From positions 5,863,459 to 5,927,458 of the forward strand of contig CANTUZ010000020.1 in NCBI GenBank assembly GCA_947846985.1: a stretch of DNA of 64,000 nucleotides, given 5' to 3'. The notes under the pieces are model-generated. The model was not told the DNA's origin, searched no databases, and saw nothing but the letters and a program-made list of their open reading frames with translations. Within the stretch, counting starts at the first letter, position 1. Each line of letters opens with the position of its first letter. This stretch comes from Fratercula arctica (lineage: Eukaryota > Chordata > Aves > Charadriiformes > Alcidae). Made by a program: the position numbers and the translations under genes. Below, in pieces: positions 11,901 through 21,716 of this stretch.

Positions 11901-14872
11901 AAAACTGTACTTCGCGGTGCCTGTTGTATTCACCTCTCTAGCTTTTACAAAGTAAATGCCTGTGATTTTTAACGATATTTTCATAATGGGGCTTAGGAAT
12001 TATGTCAGTTCAAATCAAATTAAAACAAGCAACAATACAAATGTTGAAGTCCTTGACTTGGTCCAACACTCACCCCCGAGCACCAGACCAGGACCACAGA
12101 AGGCAGAACTCTGCAGTGGCAAAGGCTCAGCAAACAGGAGAAAACTTTCCATAATTTGTGCCCTACTCCGCACCCGCAGCAGATTCAGCCCCGGGGGTTT
12201 CTGCCCTGCGCCTCCGTCCCTGCAAGGTGGAAGGTGCAGACAGTAATTGCACCTCGGAGCACCTTTTGCTAAGTGGGTGCCCACCTCAATGCTCTGACCC
12301 AGGAACCCTGTGCCAGGATAGTTTTGCGAACTTTTCTGTGTTTAACATAAACTTTTTCCAAGTTCAGCTCATGCTCTAGAAACTGCCGGGCCGAGCTCCG
12401 GCAAAGCGCTGCCGGTGAGCGGTACCAGCGGCCGCAGGAGAGGAGGGCAAGGAGCCGCGGGACAGGGAGCCGGAGCTGCTGCAAGGGCTCCAGCCGGCAT
12501 TACTCAGCCTTCCCAGCTTCCCTGCGCTCAGCCATGTGGCAGGAATTCAAGCGGGTGGAGCCCTCTTCCCTCTGGAAATATCTGATAAAAAAAAAAAAAA
12601 TAATAAAAAAAATCCCTTCCCTCCCCCTTTTCCTCCTCCCAGGCAGGATATGGGTGTGGGGCCGCGGTCACGCAGGGCGCCCAGGGCCGGGGGCTGCCGG
12701 GAGCCCCCTGCGCCCAGCCCCGGCTCCGGCACCGAGGGTCGCCCTGGGCTGGGGGCTGCTCGGAGCCCCGCACCTCCCCTGGCACTGAGGTCGCTCCTGC
12801 CCTGCGCGGTTACGATGGGCAGCCCTCGAAAAGGGCGTTAAAATCAAGCGGCTGAGAGTTCGAAAAGCTCCTTTTTCCTTCCCTGATTTCTAGAGCTTTT
12901 CTACATCTTGCAAAAGGAACGAAGGAAAGAGAGAATGCTTTAAAATGACAAGAAAAGATTTAAAAAAAAAAAATCAAGTCCGGCAGAGATTAATAGAAAA
13001 GATATAAAAAAGAAAGATAAAAGATTAAAAAAAGGAAAGTGCTTGTATTAGGTACAAATAGAATATATACTCTCTTTTCCATGTAAGCTTCGAGGTAAGC
13101 ATGGGCCAGCTCTCCACGTGGTTTATCAATACCCAATTTTGGCACCGTGGGTCGTTTGCAGAGGGTTCCCGAGCAGCATCACCCGCTCCGCGCACCAGGG
13201 ACGGGCGTAAACCTCTCCCTCACTCGTTGGAACCCAGCGGTTCCCCAGAGGATGGGGCAAAGCCCAGAACGGAGCGTTTCATGTGCCACCCGCCCCCCGC
13301 GAGGCCGGACGGAGCCGCTCGTTGCTCTGGGGTCCGACCGCAGCTATTCGGTACCCGGCCACCGTCCCGCCCACGCCGCGGCCACACGTGGCACTTGCAA
13401 AGTGGCACCTGGCCCCGCGTGGGACCGGGGTTTTCCCCTGTAAAACGCATGGTTTTAGCTGAAGCTGCCCCGGGAGGGCGGAGGCCGGTCGTCCCACCCT
13501 CGGCAGTGCTGCCAGGAGCCAACCTGAGCACAAACCCCCTGAATTGGTATTTCCATTGGGAATTGCACAACTGAAACCTTCGCTTAATCCACTCGACTCC
13601 CCAAAGAGGTGAAGAACACGCGGAGCCCCAGGGATGAGCTCCCGGGTTTTTCTCCGCTCCGAACAGAAATAAACCTCTACTTTCAGCAAAGCCCCATAAT
13701 ATCCCGCAGAAACACGGAGCATTGGCTGTGCCGTCAGAAAAAAAAAAAAAAAAGACATTTTTCAGCATTAAACCCCCTGTCGCCCGGTAGCTTTGTCTTT
13801 ACAAAGGCAAAGCTTTTTATCACTTTTGTATCATCACTTCTGCTTTGTACTACAAGGAACTCAAGTTGCGCGTTTCAGGTAAACCCTTTTGTCTTACACC
13901 CTCCCTCGCTGCTCGCTTCAGCCCAACCAAACAGACGTGAATTTTAATTGAGAAGCTTTTGGGTTTTTTCCTTCCTGTAAAATTAACACAGACTGGGGGG
14001 TTCAGGCACAACGGCTGGGGTGAGCAATACACCTTTGGCAGCAAAGGGAACACGAAAGGAGCACCGTGAAACAGAAGAACAAAATACAGCAAATTCCTTC
14101 CCTGGATCCAGTCGCTCACGTTCGTGTGAGTAAGGAAAAATTACATTTGAGGCGACACCGCAGGTTCTTGGCTCCTGTCCCGGCACACTATGCAGCGCAC
14201 AGAGCGCTGCTGCACTTTTTAAAGTCCCTTCTTATTACCTCATGGTTGTTGGGTTTGGGACAAAACTGATAATATTTCCCTCCAATACAACCCTTTCAAA
14301 AGCATTACCTAGAGAAAATCTCTGCATTCGTATTCACTTTTTCATATGATGAATATTTGAAGAGCTGGAATAGGAGATTTCAATATTTATGGAGATTCAT
14401 TTGATTTCCAGAAAATGTTTAGTTCCTACCACAAAACAAAAGTAAGGCTAATTTACACCAATGCAGACTGAGAAACGACTTGAACTGTGGCGGCACTCCA
14501 CAGCTTTGCGTGCTGCATTTGCATCCCCTTGCGTTATCTGTAATATTCCAGGGAGCTCTTAGACCTCGATTCCCCTCCTTTTCAACCCAGCAGCATTTTC
14601 TGCTGGCAGCGCATCGCTGCGCCTGTGTTGGCCGGGACGCCTGACCCCGGTGCTGGTCTGTAAAACGTCCCCGCAATGGGAAAGGGCAGTTTCCACTAAA
14701 CACTCAGTCGAGTGCATCCCCCCAGGCTGCAGTTTCAGGAGTTCTAAAGGAGTTGCCCCATGCACTCGCCTCTCCTTGCTCTGTTGCTCAGCCCTGGGAT
14801 TCGCTGCCGTCGATACTCACCAGACAACTCCGCAACGCAGAACGCGATCCAGAAAAGCTGCCTCCACTTCAT
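2730..14872 (-). CDS. CD34: CD34 sialomucin, complete coding region in 8 exons
   Basis: Coding exons in transcript order: 14872-14821, 9762-9634, 8919-8636, 8533-8456, 5956-5809, 5490-5450, 4691-4527, 2921-2730. They sum to 1089 nt (362 residues plus TGA), and every junction is GT/AG with matching phase. The product is a type I membrane sialomucin: signal peptide (residues 1 to about 18), mucin-like stalk rich in Ser, Thr, Pro and Ala (about 19-155), six cysteines (159, 172, 181, 197, 208, 221) in a compact domain, membrane span (about 265-287) and a 75-residue tail. Diagnostic matches to mammalian CD34 are SQKTLIALVTSG entering the membrane, GYFLM and RRSWSP just inside it, EDPYY in the tail, and TQENGTGQ near the end. 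In mammals CD34 marks haematopoietic progenitors and endothelium and modulates adhesion through L-selectin and CRKL. The length is close to human (385). PLXNA2 lies upstream, as in human. The stalk is not alignable by eye, which is normal for mucins. Confidence 0.95.
2922..4526 (-). other. CD34: CD34 intron 7
   Basis: GT/AG intron of 1.6 kb between the transmembrane exon and the tail exon. In mammals a CD34 variant with a truncated tail arises by inclusion of an extra exon at this junction. I could not identify an equivalent exon here by eye. Confidence 0.8.
4527..4691 (-). CDS. CD34: CD34 coding exon 7 (transmembrane)
   Basis: A 165-nt exon (55 codons, phase 0 both ends), residues 245-299. 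It has a short stem, the membrane span about 265-287 (TLIALVTSG to GYFLM), then the basic stop-transfer and tail start KRRSWSP-GERL. This is the most conserved part of CD34 and the strongest evidence for the gene. The acceptor lies behind a run of T then CCCAG; the donor is GTCAGT (4526-4521). Confidence 0.97.
5450..5490 (-). CDS. CD34: CD34 coding exon 6 (membrane-proximal stem)
   Basis: A 41-nt micro-exon, phase 1 in and phase 0 out, encoding DPATDMLQESHWEK with the split Asp. It corresponds to the mammalian stem with the hydrophobic/charged LQLMKKHQSDLKK pattern. The acceptor is CCCTACAG, the donor GTAAAT. It was located only through phase matching between exons 5 and 7, which also excludes the other two frames. 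Confidence 0.88.
5809..5956 (-). CDS. CD34: CD34 coding exon 5 (cysteine-rich domain)
   Basis: A 148-nt exon, phase 0 in and phase 1 out, encoding 49 residues with the other three conserved cysteines (197, 208, 221). CQIKLAKSEVDRDCMLLILV corresponds to the mammalian segment C.LLLA.SEV.P.CLLLVL. The acceptor is TTTGCAG; the donor GTCAGT (5808-5803) has the less usual C at +3, as does exon 7. Confidence 0.93.
5957..8455 (-). other. CD34: CD34 intron 4
   Basis: GT/AG intron of 2.5 kb. It holds a short TA/GATA microsatellite near 7687-7709 and a 35-bp tandem repeat at 8148-8236. No further coding exon was seen; phase 0 on both sides needs none. Confidence 0.8.
8148..8236. repeat. Short tandem repeat, about 35 bp x 2.5
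   Basis: The units share CTGCCGTGATCATCCC followed by TTTGGGATCC, with small differences between copies. They lie in CD34 intron 4. Confidence 0.8.
8456..8533 (-). CDS. CD34: CD34 coding exon 4 (start of cysteine-rich domain)
   Basis: A 78-nt exon (26 codons, phase 0 both ends) with three of the six conserved extracellular cysteines (residues 159, 172, 181). VKEVSDTGAICLQLNESNTC matches the mammalian VREV..GIC..QN..SSC pattern and includes one glycosylation sequon (NES). The acceptor follows a strong pyrimidine tract and TTCCAG; the donor is GTGAGT (8455-8450). The A-rich run at about 8541-8558 on the plus strand is that pyrimidine tract. Confidence 0.95.
8636..8919 (-). CDS. CD34: CD34 coding exon 3 (mucin stalk)
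   Basis: A 284-nt exon, phase 1 in and phase 0 out, covering about residues 61-155. It is rich in Ser, Thr and Pro (for example SRAPTQSLGTPSE and ENPTTQPSTMAETP), typical of a heavily O-glycosylated stalk. The donor GTGAGG is at 8635-8630. The acceptor AG is at 8921-8920 behind a modest pyrimidine tract, so this acceptor is the least certain splice site of the gene. Confidence 0.87.
9634..9762 (-). CDS. CD34: CD34 coding exon 2 (mucin stalk)
   Basis: The acceptor CCCCCAG is at 9768-9763 and the donor GTAATC at 9633-9628. It is a 129-nt, phase 1 to phase 1 exon encoding about residues 18-61. The sequence is low-complexity Thr/Ala/Ser/Pro, opens with an N-glycosylation sequon (NAS) right after the signal peptide, and has many candidate O-glycosylation sites. 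The surrounding introns are also GC-rich, so composition does not define the exon. The splice signals and phase continuity do. Confidence 0.85.
10662..11107. repeat. CCATC pentamer minisatellite
   Basis: About 445 bp of CCATC units with interspersed CCAACCCATCCTAT variants that create a longer, imperfect period. The MGWDG-type open frames on the minus strand here come from the repeat and are not genes. Confidence 0.97.
12380..12850. promoter_or_regulatory. GC/CpG-rich patch in CD34 intron 1
   Basis: Dense CpG and GC boxes, including a GCGGCCGC site near 12428, interrupted by an A-rich run near 12587-12610. It could be an intronic enhancer or internal promoter of CD34. The evidence is composition and position only. 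Confidence 0.3.
14821..14872 (-). CDS. CD34: CD34 coding exon 1 (signal peptide)
   Basis: The ATG at 14872-14870 has A at -3. It opens MKWRQLFWIAFCVAELS: a basic start, a hydrophobic core LFWIAFCVA and small residues before the likely cleavage site. The exon ends with one base of a Gly codon at 14821, followed by the donor GTGAGT (14820-14815). Phase 1 matches exon 2. The exon is too short to stand out as an ORF. The start is inferred from the signal peptide and phase, since the mammalian N-terminus differs. Confidence 0.85.
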
Positions 14873-17800
14873 TATTTTTAAACTTCCCAAGAACAGCATT
14901 CCTGCTCGCAGCTCCCACTGAAACTGGATGTGGCTGGGACAGCTCGTGGGTTCCCCGTCCTGCAGCAGCTCTGAGCAGCTTGGGTTCAGTTCAAGCCTTT
15001 GAGATGACTCGGTTGTGGGGTGGGCTTCTCTTCAGGGGTTGTGCTTATGGTTCAAGACTGCGAGGTGGAGTTTCTCCGATTTGATTCCACAGTTTTATAT
15101 AGTTCATGGCAACCTCACTATCACTTAGGTAATTTTCTCCTCCCCGCTTTCCTGCCAGCACTTCAAAACAAACAAAAGAGCAACCCTCTCCCCGCAAAGG
15201 AGCCCAAAGCCTCGCCGGACTTAACTCTTTCCTGAGAGCTGCTTGCTTTCCCGGTACAGCGAAGGCAGGGATACAACGTGCTCCAGCTGGAAGGAAGGAC
15301 TGCAGTGGAGCCTGCTGCTAAACTTCCCTCGAAGCAAAGTAAACACAATCTGATGGGAACAGAGAAGTGGAGAACCCCCAGGTCCAGCCACCGGCATCCA
15401 GCCCCGTGACGGTCCCAGCACCGTGGAATGGGGGGAAACTCGGAAAACTGACTTCAGAAGTGGAAATTTTCTCTAGCAAATTAAGCAAGGAACTCAAGGA
15501 TGCAAAATCATCACTGACCTGAAGAGAAGTAACTCCATTAGCTTCACTAAATTGACTGGGGTCAAACAGCGAGCACAAATGAAACGGTTCAGCGAAGGTC
15601 TGGGGGAGACCGAAACCCACAGGCACAAACTTCTGCATAAAACCTGGAGCAGAAGAGGGACGTGAGACTAATAAATAACTTCCTGGAGCTCATTTCCATT
15701 AATAACGCATTACAGAAACATTAAAACCAGTATAGAAATACTGACTTCAGTTTTATTACCAGGCTGAACCTGCCCAAGTGGAAATGGTTGGCCGGGGCTC
15801 CCGGTTCCCCCGTGGTGGCTCCGCGGGATCCGCCTCTGGATCCGGCAGGACCAGGGATGCTCTGCAGCGGGCAGCGAACACGGCTGAGTGAATACGGCCC
15901 AGCGGGGCCTTAAAAGAGATGAGTATCTCCAAAATAATTGCTTTTTTTAAAAAAAATCACCTTAAAAAATGTATTTTTTTTTTAATTTAAAATACTTTGA
16001 TGTTTCCATTTCTTGATTTTTTTTTTTGTCTGGGGACACCAAAGACAGCAGAAATGTCTCAGCGATCATTTTGGCCTTTGCGGATTAAACAAAAAAAAAG
16101 AGATATGATCATTTTCATTTGGGAAACTAAACTCTAGTTCAGTCCAAATCCTTCCTTTTCTTTTACCACTAAATGATGCAGTCGCTAACGGAGTCATTGC
16201 CAACAGGAACTCAGCAATGAGGTGGGCAGGAAAATAGCTGTGGAAGGAAAGTCAACGAAGCACTTGCTCAATGTGGTACCTTTGCGTGGATGCCCCCATC
16301 ACACTTCTACGGTCATACGGCTACAGGCAGTGAAAAGGATTGAAAGGCAGAAAAAAAGATAAGGTAGTATTGCAAAGAAATCCCCAAGTAGCATTTCCAG
16401 TATACGCATTGATTGGTGTAACAAAATTCCAGGAGCTTTTGTTTGCAGCATAGGACAGGGGTTGGACGAGATGATGGGTAACGGCCCCTTCCAACTCAAA
16501 CCAGCCTGTGATTGTATGACAGGAAAATATCTCTTGGAAGGAAACATCTGTAGCTAAGAAATGTGCTCCAACATCTATATAAAGATTTCTATTATTTCAG
16601 TAACCTATTAGGGAATGACAAGAGCTACACAGCTCTACTAAAGACCAAAATACCGGTAAAATACGGTCTGTAACACATTATACAACCGGAGTGTGGACAC
16701 AGCCCGGCTGTCTCCAACAGCTCCCACCAAGCATTTTCCCTTTTTTCCTCCCTCAAACACACACACACAAGGAAATGCCTGCCTCAGTACAGGACACAGC
16801 TTCGCAGGCGTATCAGTTGAAAAAAATATGTTCAAAAGATGAAATGAGAAAAGCAGAGTGAGATAAAGGTCCTATTTATAGCAGATTACTTTTTTTTTTT
16901 TTCTATTAAAGTGAGAATTTGGGTTAAATAACACAACTGAAAATAAAAAGTTGAAATTTCAAAGTATCAGCCCCCAGGAAGACAGAAGACCCTCTGGTGA
17001 GGCCCAACATCCCATCACGCCGAGGAGCATCAGGAAAAGCTGCCGAGCTGCCTCTGGCAGGACAGGGCTCAGGACTGCTCTGGTAGCGGGAAGGCAAAAA
17101 GCTTAGAAATGCAGAGAAAATGTTTATTTTGATACTAAAAATAAGTGAAGTGTAGGAAAAAAATAAAACAAACCAGCTCGTGCTGAGCCCCTTGTCTGCA
17201 GGGGATTTGCAGGGGAGCTCCGGACCTAAACCCCACAGTGTGTCCCTGCCGGTGGCCGGTCCCCCTGTGCCCCCCAGCCCCCCTGCGCCCCCCAGTCCCC
17301 CCCAGTTCCCCCCAGCCCGCCCGAGGTCTCCCCTCCGCCCTGCCGGGTTTCCTGCCATTCTCCTCCAGCCCGGCTCCGCGCTCCTGAATGACAGAAACCA
17401 ACAGAATCATCCGGGCTTGGCTGCCGGTTCTCTTTCACCTTTCAAAACCAGGCTAAAAATAAAGAGTTGGACTAAAAATAGAGGCTGAGCGGGTCTGCCC
17501 GACACCCGGCATGGGAAGCTCCCGGCTTTGGTTTCCAGTGGAAGTCGGGCTGCATTTAAATGACATCCCCTGTGTCAAAGATGTTGGGTTTCATTAATAC
17601 TTATGTCTGCTGTGTGCACTGTGTATGTCAGACCATGCCTTAAAACTCCAAATATTCCAAACATCCAGCTGTATCCAGGCTCTTCAGTTATTTCCGTCTG
17701 TTTATTCAACGAGCAGAAGATAACACCTTTTCTCATTGATATGGCTCCCCATTTAAACCTCTGTTTAAAGTCACTTGAGCACGTTGCAAACGAATGCTGT

Positions 17801-20800
17801 AGAATTATTTCCTCCTTTCAGACTCACAACAAATTTTTATAGTCAAAAATTCAAAGGCCAAAATAAGAAACATGCCCTTGAATTATCTCGAAGCAGCCTG
17901 TATCAGCTGTACAAGGTTAACAACGGCTGAGCCAGTTTCAACTAAACATTTACAGGATCAAGTGTCCAAATTTCAACCAGCACGGTGATGAAGGCTTGTT
18001 CACATAGACTGGGAATTTGTCCAAGTATTTAAGGGTAATTTAATTTAATTGTGAATGATGCAATAGACATATGGCTAGGAAGTTATATGCCACGAAACAT
18101 GTTTTCTATAAGTATTTTAGCAGGCAGATGGCATACAATAGTTTTGGTGTAGTCATTTCCCCACCTCTTAAAAGTTGCTATTTTGGACAGATGAAATAAT
18201 TAGATGGCCACCATCCCCCCCAGACACCAGCGCTGCTGACCCAGGGGATGTGCAACCTTAAAGGACCAGGTCTGTACAAAACCCCATCAAATACCTCAAA
18301 CCTTACGCTCACCTACCCATTGCCATTCAAGAGTTTCAAGGCATTTTAATAACTTTCCCACTGCGATGGGAAGCGAGTGAATATTCCTGCGTTACAGCAC
18401 TCCCACCGCACGGGTGAGACCAGAGGCCCGTGGAGGCTCCTGGAGCAACGCCACGCCACAGCTAAACCCCGAAAGCCAAAAGCTGAGCGTCCCAATCCTC
18501 GGCCTTAGCAACCGAGCCACGCCGCTTCCCAGACAGACCAACGCTGGCTGGAAATTGCAACCCATCTCCCAACATCCAACAAACCGCTGCGGAAGATCCA
18601 GCTTTGGGGAGCGGGACGAGCATCCCTATGCCCGTACAGGGCAGGACAGGCGGAGCAGAGCATGAAACTGCAAATAAAATGGTATTTGAGTGAAGGTTGG
18701 GTTATTTCTCCTGGTAAAGCTTCTAAGATGCTGTTGGGACGACATCTCCAGTGTGTTCCCGGGAGGCACGGTACCAAATCCCGACCGGGGCTGAGCACGG
18801 GGAACTCCTGTGCACTGCTAAGGCGGGACACAAGCTCTCTGCTCCCAGCAGACGCCTCCCGAGGAACGACCTGATTGTGATTCATCTAAGAAAGGGCAAA
18901 GAGCTCAAAAGCTTCCCTAATATTATCAACCTTATCGCGATTTCCTTAAGAACTTGTCATCTAGTTGTTTTATTGTGTTTGGTTTTCCACGTTATTATAT
19001 TTATGTTGTAACTCTCGGGGCAGGAAATGCTTCCTTTATTAGTGTTTCAGAAATTACATCCTGAGAGTCCTACTGAGGCATCCTTTGTGCGAAGGCTGTT
19101 CTGGAGAGATTCCTGCCTCAATTCCTACATCCAAGCTGCTCCGAAGCCATCGGCTTCTCCCAGCCCTGGAAGAGCTGCTCACCCCTGAAGACCCATCCCT
19201 GCCTGGACCATTTCTGAAAGAACACTGTCTTTCTACACCACTACTTATCTTTTTCTAAGTCTTATTTAAATATAGTTCTCAGAATTAAAGACCGAAGATA
19301 GTTGTTTTTTTTTTAACTCAGGCAAAGCCTTGCCTCTTCCTAATCCTTGCAACTGCATTTAGCGGGTGCTTCGCTATTTATTACCCCCTTGCCCAGCCAC
19401 TGCTTATTCATTTGCACTCAGCAGAGTCATTCCTGAGAGAGGGACAGCTGAAAAAACCCAAGAACATCAGACTTTTGATCCATAGATCATATATAGTATT
19501 TTTAAAAAGCTTTTGGAAATCTTTAAAAAAAAAGATGCATGGTTGTTGCAACTATAACATGCTGTTAATAGAAGTGGTATATTAAAACAAATTGCTTAGT
19601 ATGATTCTTCCACCAAAATCAATATCTTCAAATAATAAAGCAAATACGAAGCATACACATGGCTACATTCAAGCAAAGCATATGGCAGATCGACTGCTTA
19701 ACAGTTTTATGCCTTAAACTTTTACTTCAAGATTGTTGGTTCAAATCTAATCAAGGCTATGCTCATTTACTACCTTCTGTCTGTTCAGCACTTTGTAGGA
19801 TATTACTAGGTCTTTAATCTAGTTTTAAGGGGCAGGCTACAATGTAAATCAAGTCACTTAAGCATTTTTCCATGAAACTGCTCCCCAGATGCATCTTTTC
19901 CGCAGCAACACCAGAGGTGGAATGAGTCAGAAGGAATTGCCTTGAAAAACAAGGCGAGAATGTGCAAAATCAGAAGCCTGCAAAAAGCTGGAGCTTTTCT
20001 AAGCTGTGAGAATGGGGGAGGGGGGGGAGCTAAACGTGAAGACAGTGACTCTGGCACAGGAGGAGCAAAGAGGCAGAAGATGCTCGGCCGGAGCTGCTGG
20101 TGTGACCTGGAAACAGCAGCACGTGGAGCTCCGCAGGCAGGAAACCACTCCGGCTGCCCCAGCGCCACACAAAAACCTTTGTTGTCTTTGAAAGTAATTC
20201 CTGCCGGCTCTGTGGCGGAAAGAAGGAGCTCCATGGAGCTGACATCTCACCGCCCACCGGACAGAAAGAGCAACGTCGGAGAGCTCGGAGCATCACCAGG
20301 GAAAGGGCCAGCGGCGCGGGAGCCTTCCAGCTTGCTTCAGGGAACAAGAACAGCCAGCAACAGCAAGGAAACCTGGCTAAAAACCCTTTCAAATAGTGCT
20401 TTTGTCAGTGCAAGAGAACAAACTATCCACTAAAGTCACGCTAATGCCTCGGAAAGAGCCAATAAGCTAATTACCACCCATATAGGATGCCCCTATCAAT
20501 TCTGTCTGCCCCGGGCACAGCGGAGCACACAGGAGCGTGGCCGTCCGCAGGTGGCTGCTGGTGGTGTGCTGAAGCCATGAGAGATCCTCAAAATCCGCTT
20601 TTTGTTTTTCTGGAAATAGGCACATTTGAATGTACAAAGAGTGACAAGTAGCTGCAGAACCTAAGACAAGGAAGAGGAGAGGACAGAGATGAACTAGTCA
20701 TATTCCTGTTCCCATCCATCACTACTTTCGGACTGTATCGGAGTCTCATTAACCTGGCTGATTCATTGACTGCTTTTCATTGCCGCACCATCCAAAGTAC

Positions 20801-21123
20801 TTAAATATAATAAACAGCAGCGCCACAAAACACCAATAAAAATCATTAAAGCATAAGTCTCGTAATTTAGTACAAAGATTAGCTTCTCCATCCAGATCTG
20901 CAGCCTGCTGATTGCAATTTATTTCTCCCATTTATGGATGTCATATAAACAAGCGAGTTGGATTCATTGCTCTGGCCTTCCATCCATCACCAGGACCGCA
21001 GCGTGTCCCTCTTGTTGATGCACCACGCAAACCGCACCGGAGATAGGAGAGATGCTTTAATTTCAACTTTAATTACAAATAAATGCTATTTGCAATACTG
21101 TTCATCTTAAATGTAATGAAATT
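14873..21123. other. Intergenic DNA upstream of CD34, no gene seen
   Basis: The first few hundred bases must hold the CD34 5'UTR and promoter; no TATA box at a convincing distance was recognised. Beyond that there is a weak CR1 tail at 16.45 kb, a GC-rich stretch at 17.2-17.4 kb, and AT-rich unique DNA at 17.55-18.2 and 19.25-19.86 kb. No conserved coding exon was found on either strand. Confidence 0.6.
16452..16520 (+). mobile_element. CR1 LINE 3'-end fragment
   Basis: The sequence GGGGTTGGACGAGATGATG, then CCCCTTCCAACTC, then TGTGATTGTATGA is a diverged copy of the conserved CR1 3' end. Confidence 0.6.
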
Positions 21124-21345
21124 ACAGAATCATAGACTTGTTTAGGTTGGAAAAGACCTTTAAGATCATGGAGTGCAACGGTAAACCTAACACTGCCAAG
21201 TCCACCATGAAACCATGTCCCAAAGGGCTACATCTCCACGTCTTCTAATACCTCCAGGGATGGCAACTCCACCACTTCCCTGGGCAGCCTGTTCCAACGC
21301 TTGACAAGCCTTTCAGGGAAGATATTTTTCCTATTGGCTGTTATT
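21124..21345 (-). mobile_element. CR1 LINE fragment, 5'-truncated
   Basis: Begins with the reverse complement of the CR1 terminus (AGAATCATAGA, then GGTTGGAAAAGACCTTTAAG) and runs about 220 bp. It is more diverged than the adjoining copy, so it is probably older. Confidence 0.85.
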
Positions 21346-21716
21346 CATAGAATCACAGAATTGTTAGGGTTGGAAGGGACCTTAAAGATCATCTAGTTCC
21401 AACCCCCCTGCCCTGGGCAGGGACACCTCCCACCAGACCAGGTTGCTCAGAGCCCCCATCCAGCCTGGCCTTAAAAACTTCCAGGGATGGGGCTTCCACC
21501 ACCTCTCTGGACAACCTGTTCCAGTGTCTCACCACCCTCAGGGTGAAGAACTTCTTCCTAACGTCCCGTCTGAATCGACCCATCTCTAGTTTTAATCCAT
21601 TCCCTCTGGTCCTACCATTACCCGACATCCTAAAAAGTCCCTCCCCAGCTTTCTTGTGGGCCCCCTTAAGATACTGGTAGGCCACTATAAGGTCTCCTCG
21701 GAACCTTATTATATTT
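21346..21716 (-). mobile_element. CR1 LINE fragment with ORF2 C-terminus
   Basis: Starts at CATAGAATCACAGAATTG and extends about 370 bp in the same orientation as its neighbour. The minus-strand frame through it contains [20 protein letters not shown] and RVVRHWNRLSREVVE, the C-terminal end of the CR1 reverse-transcriptase polyprotein. The copy lacks the rest of ORF2 and is dead. Confidence 0.93.

Larger units (their letters stand above)
9763..14820 (-). other. CD34: CD34 intron 1
   Basis: GT/AG intron of 5.06 kb, the largest in the gene. It contains the CCATC minisatellite (10.66-11.11 kb), an AT-richer unique stretch (11.2-12.0 kb) and two GC- and CpG-rich patches (about 12.38-12.85 and 13.14-13.64 kb). 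No coding exon is required by phase and none was seen. Confidence 0.8.
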
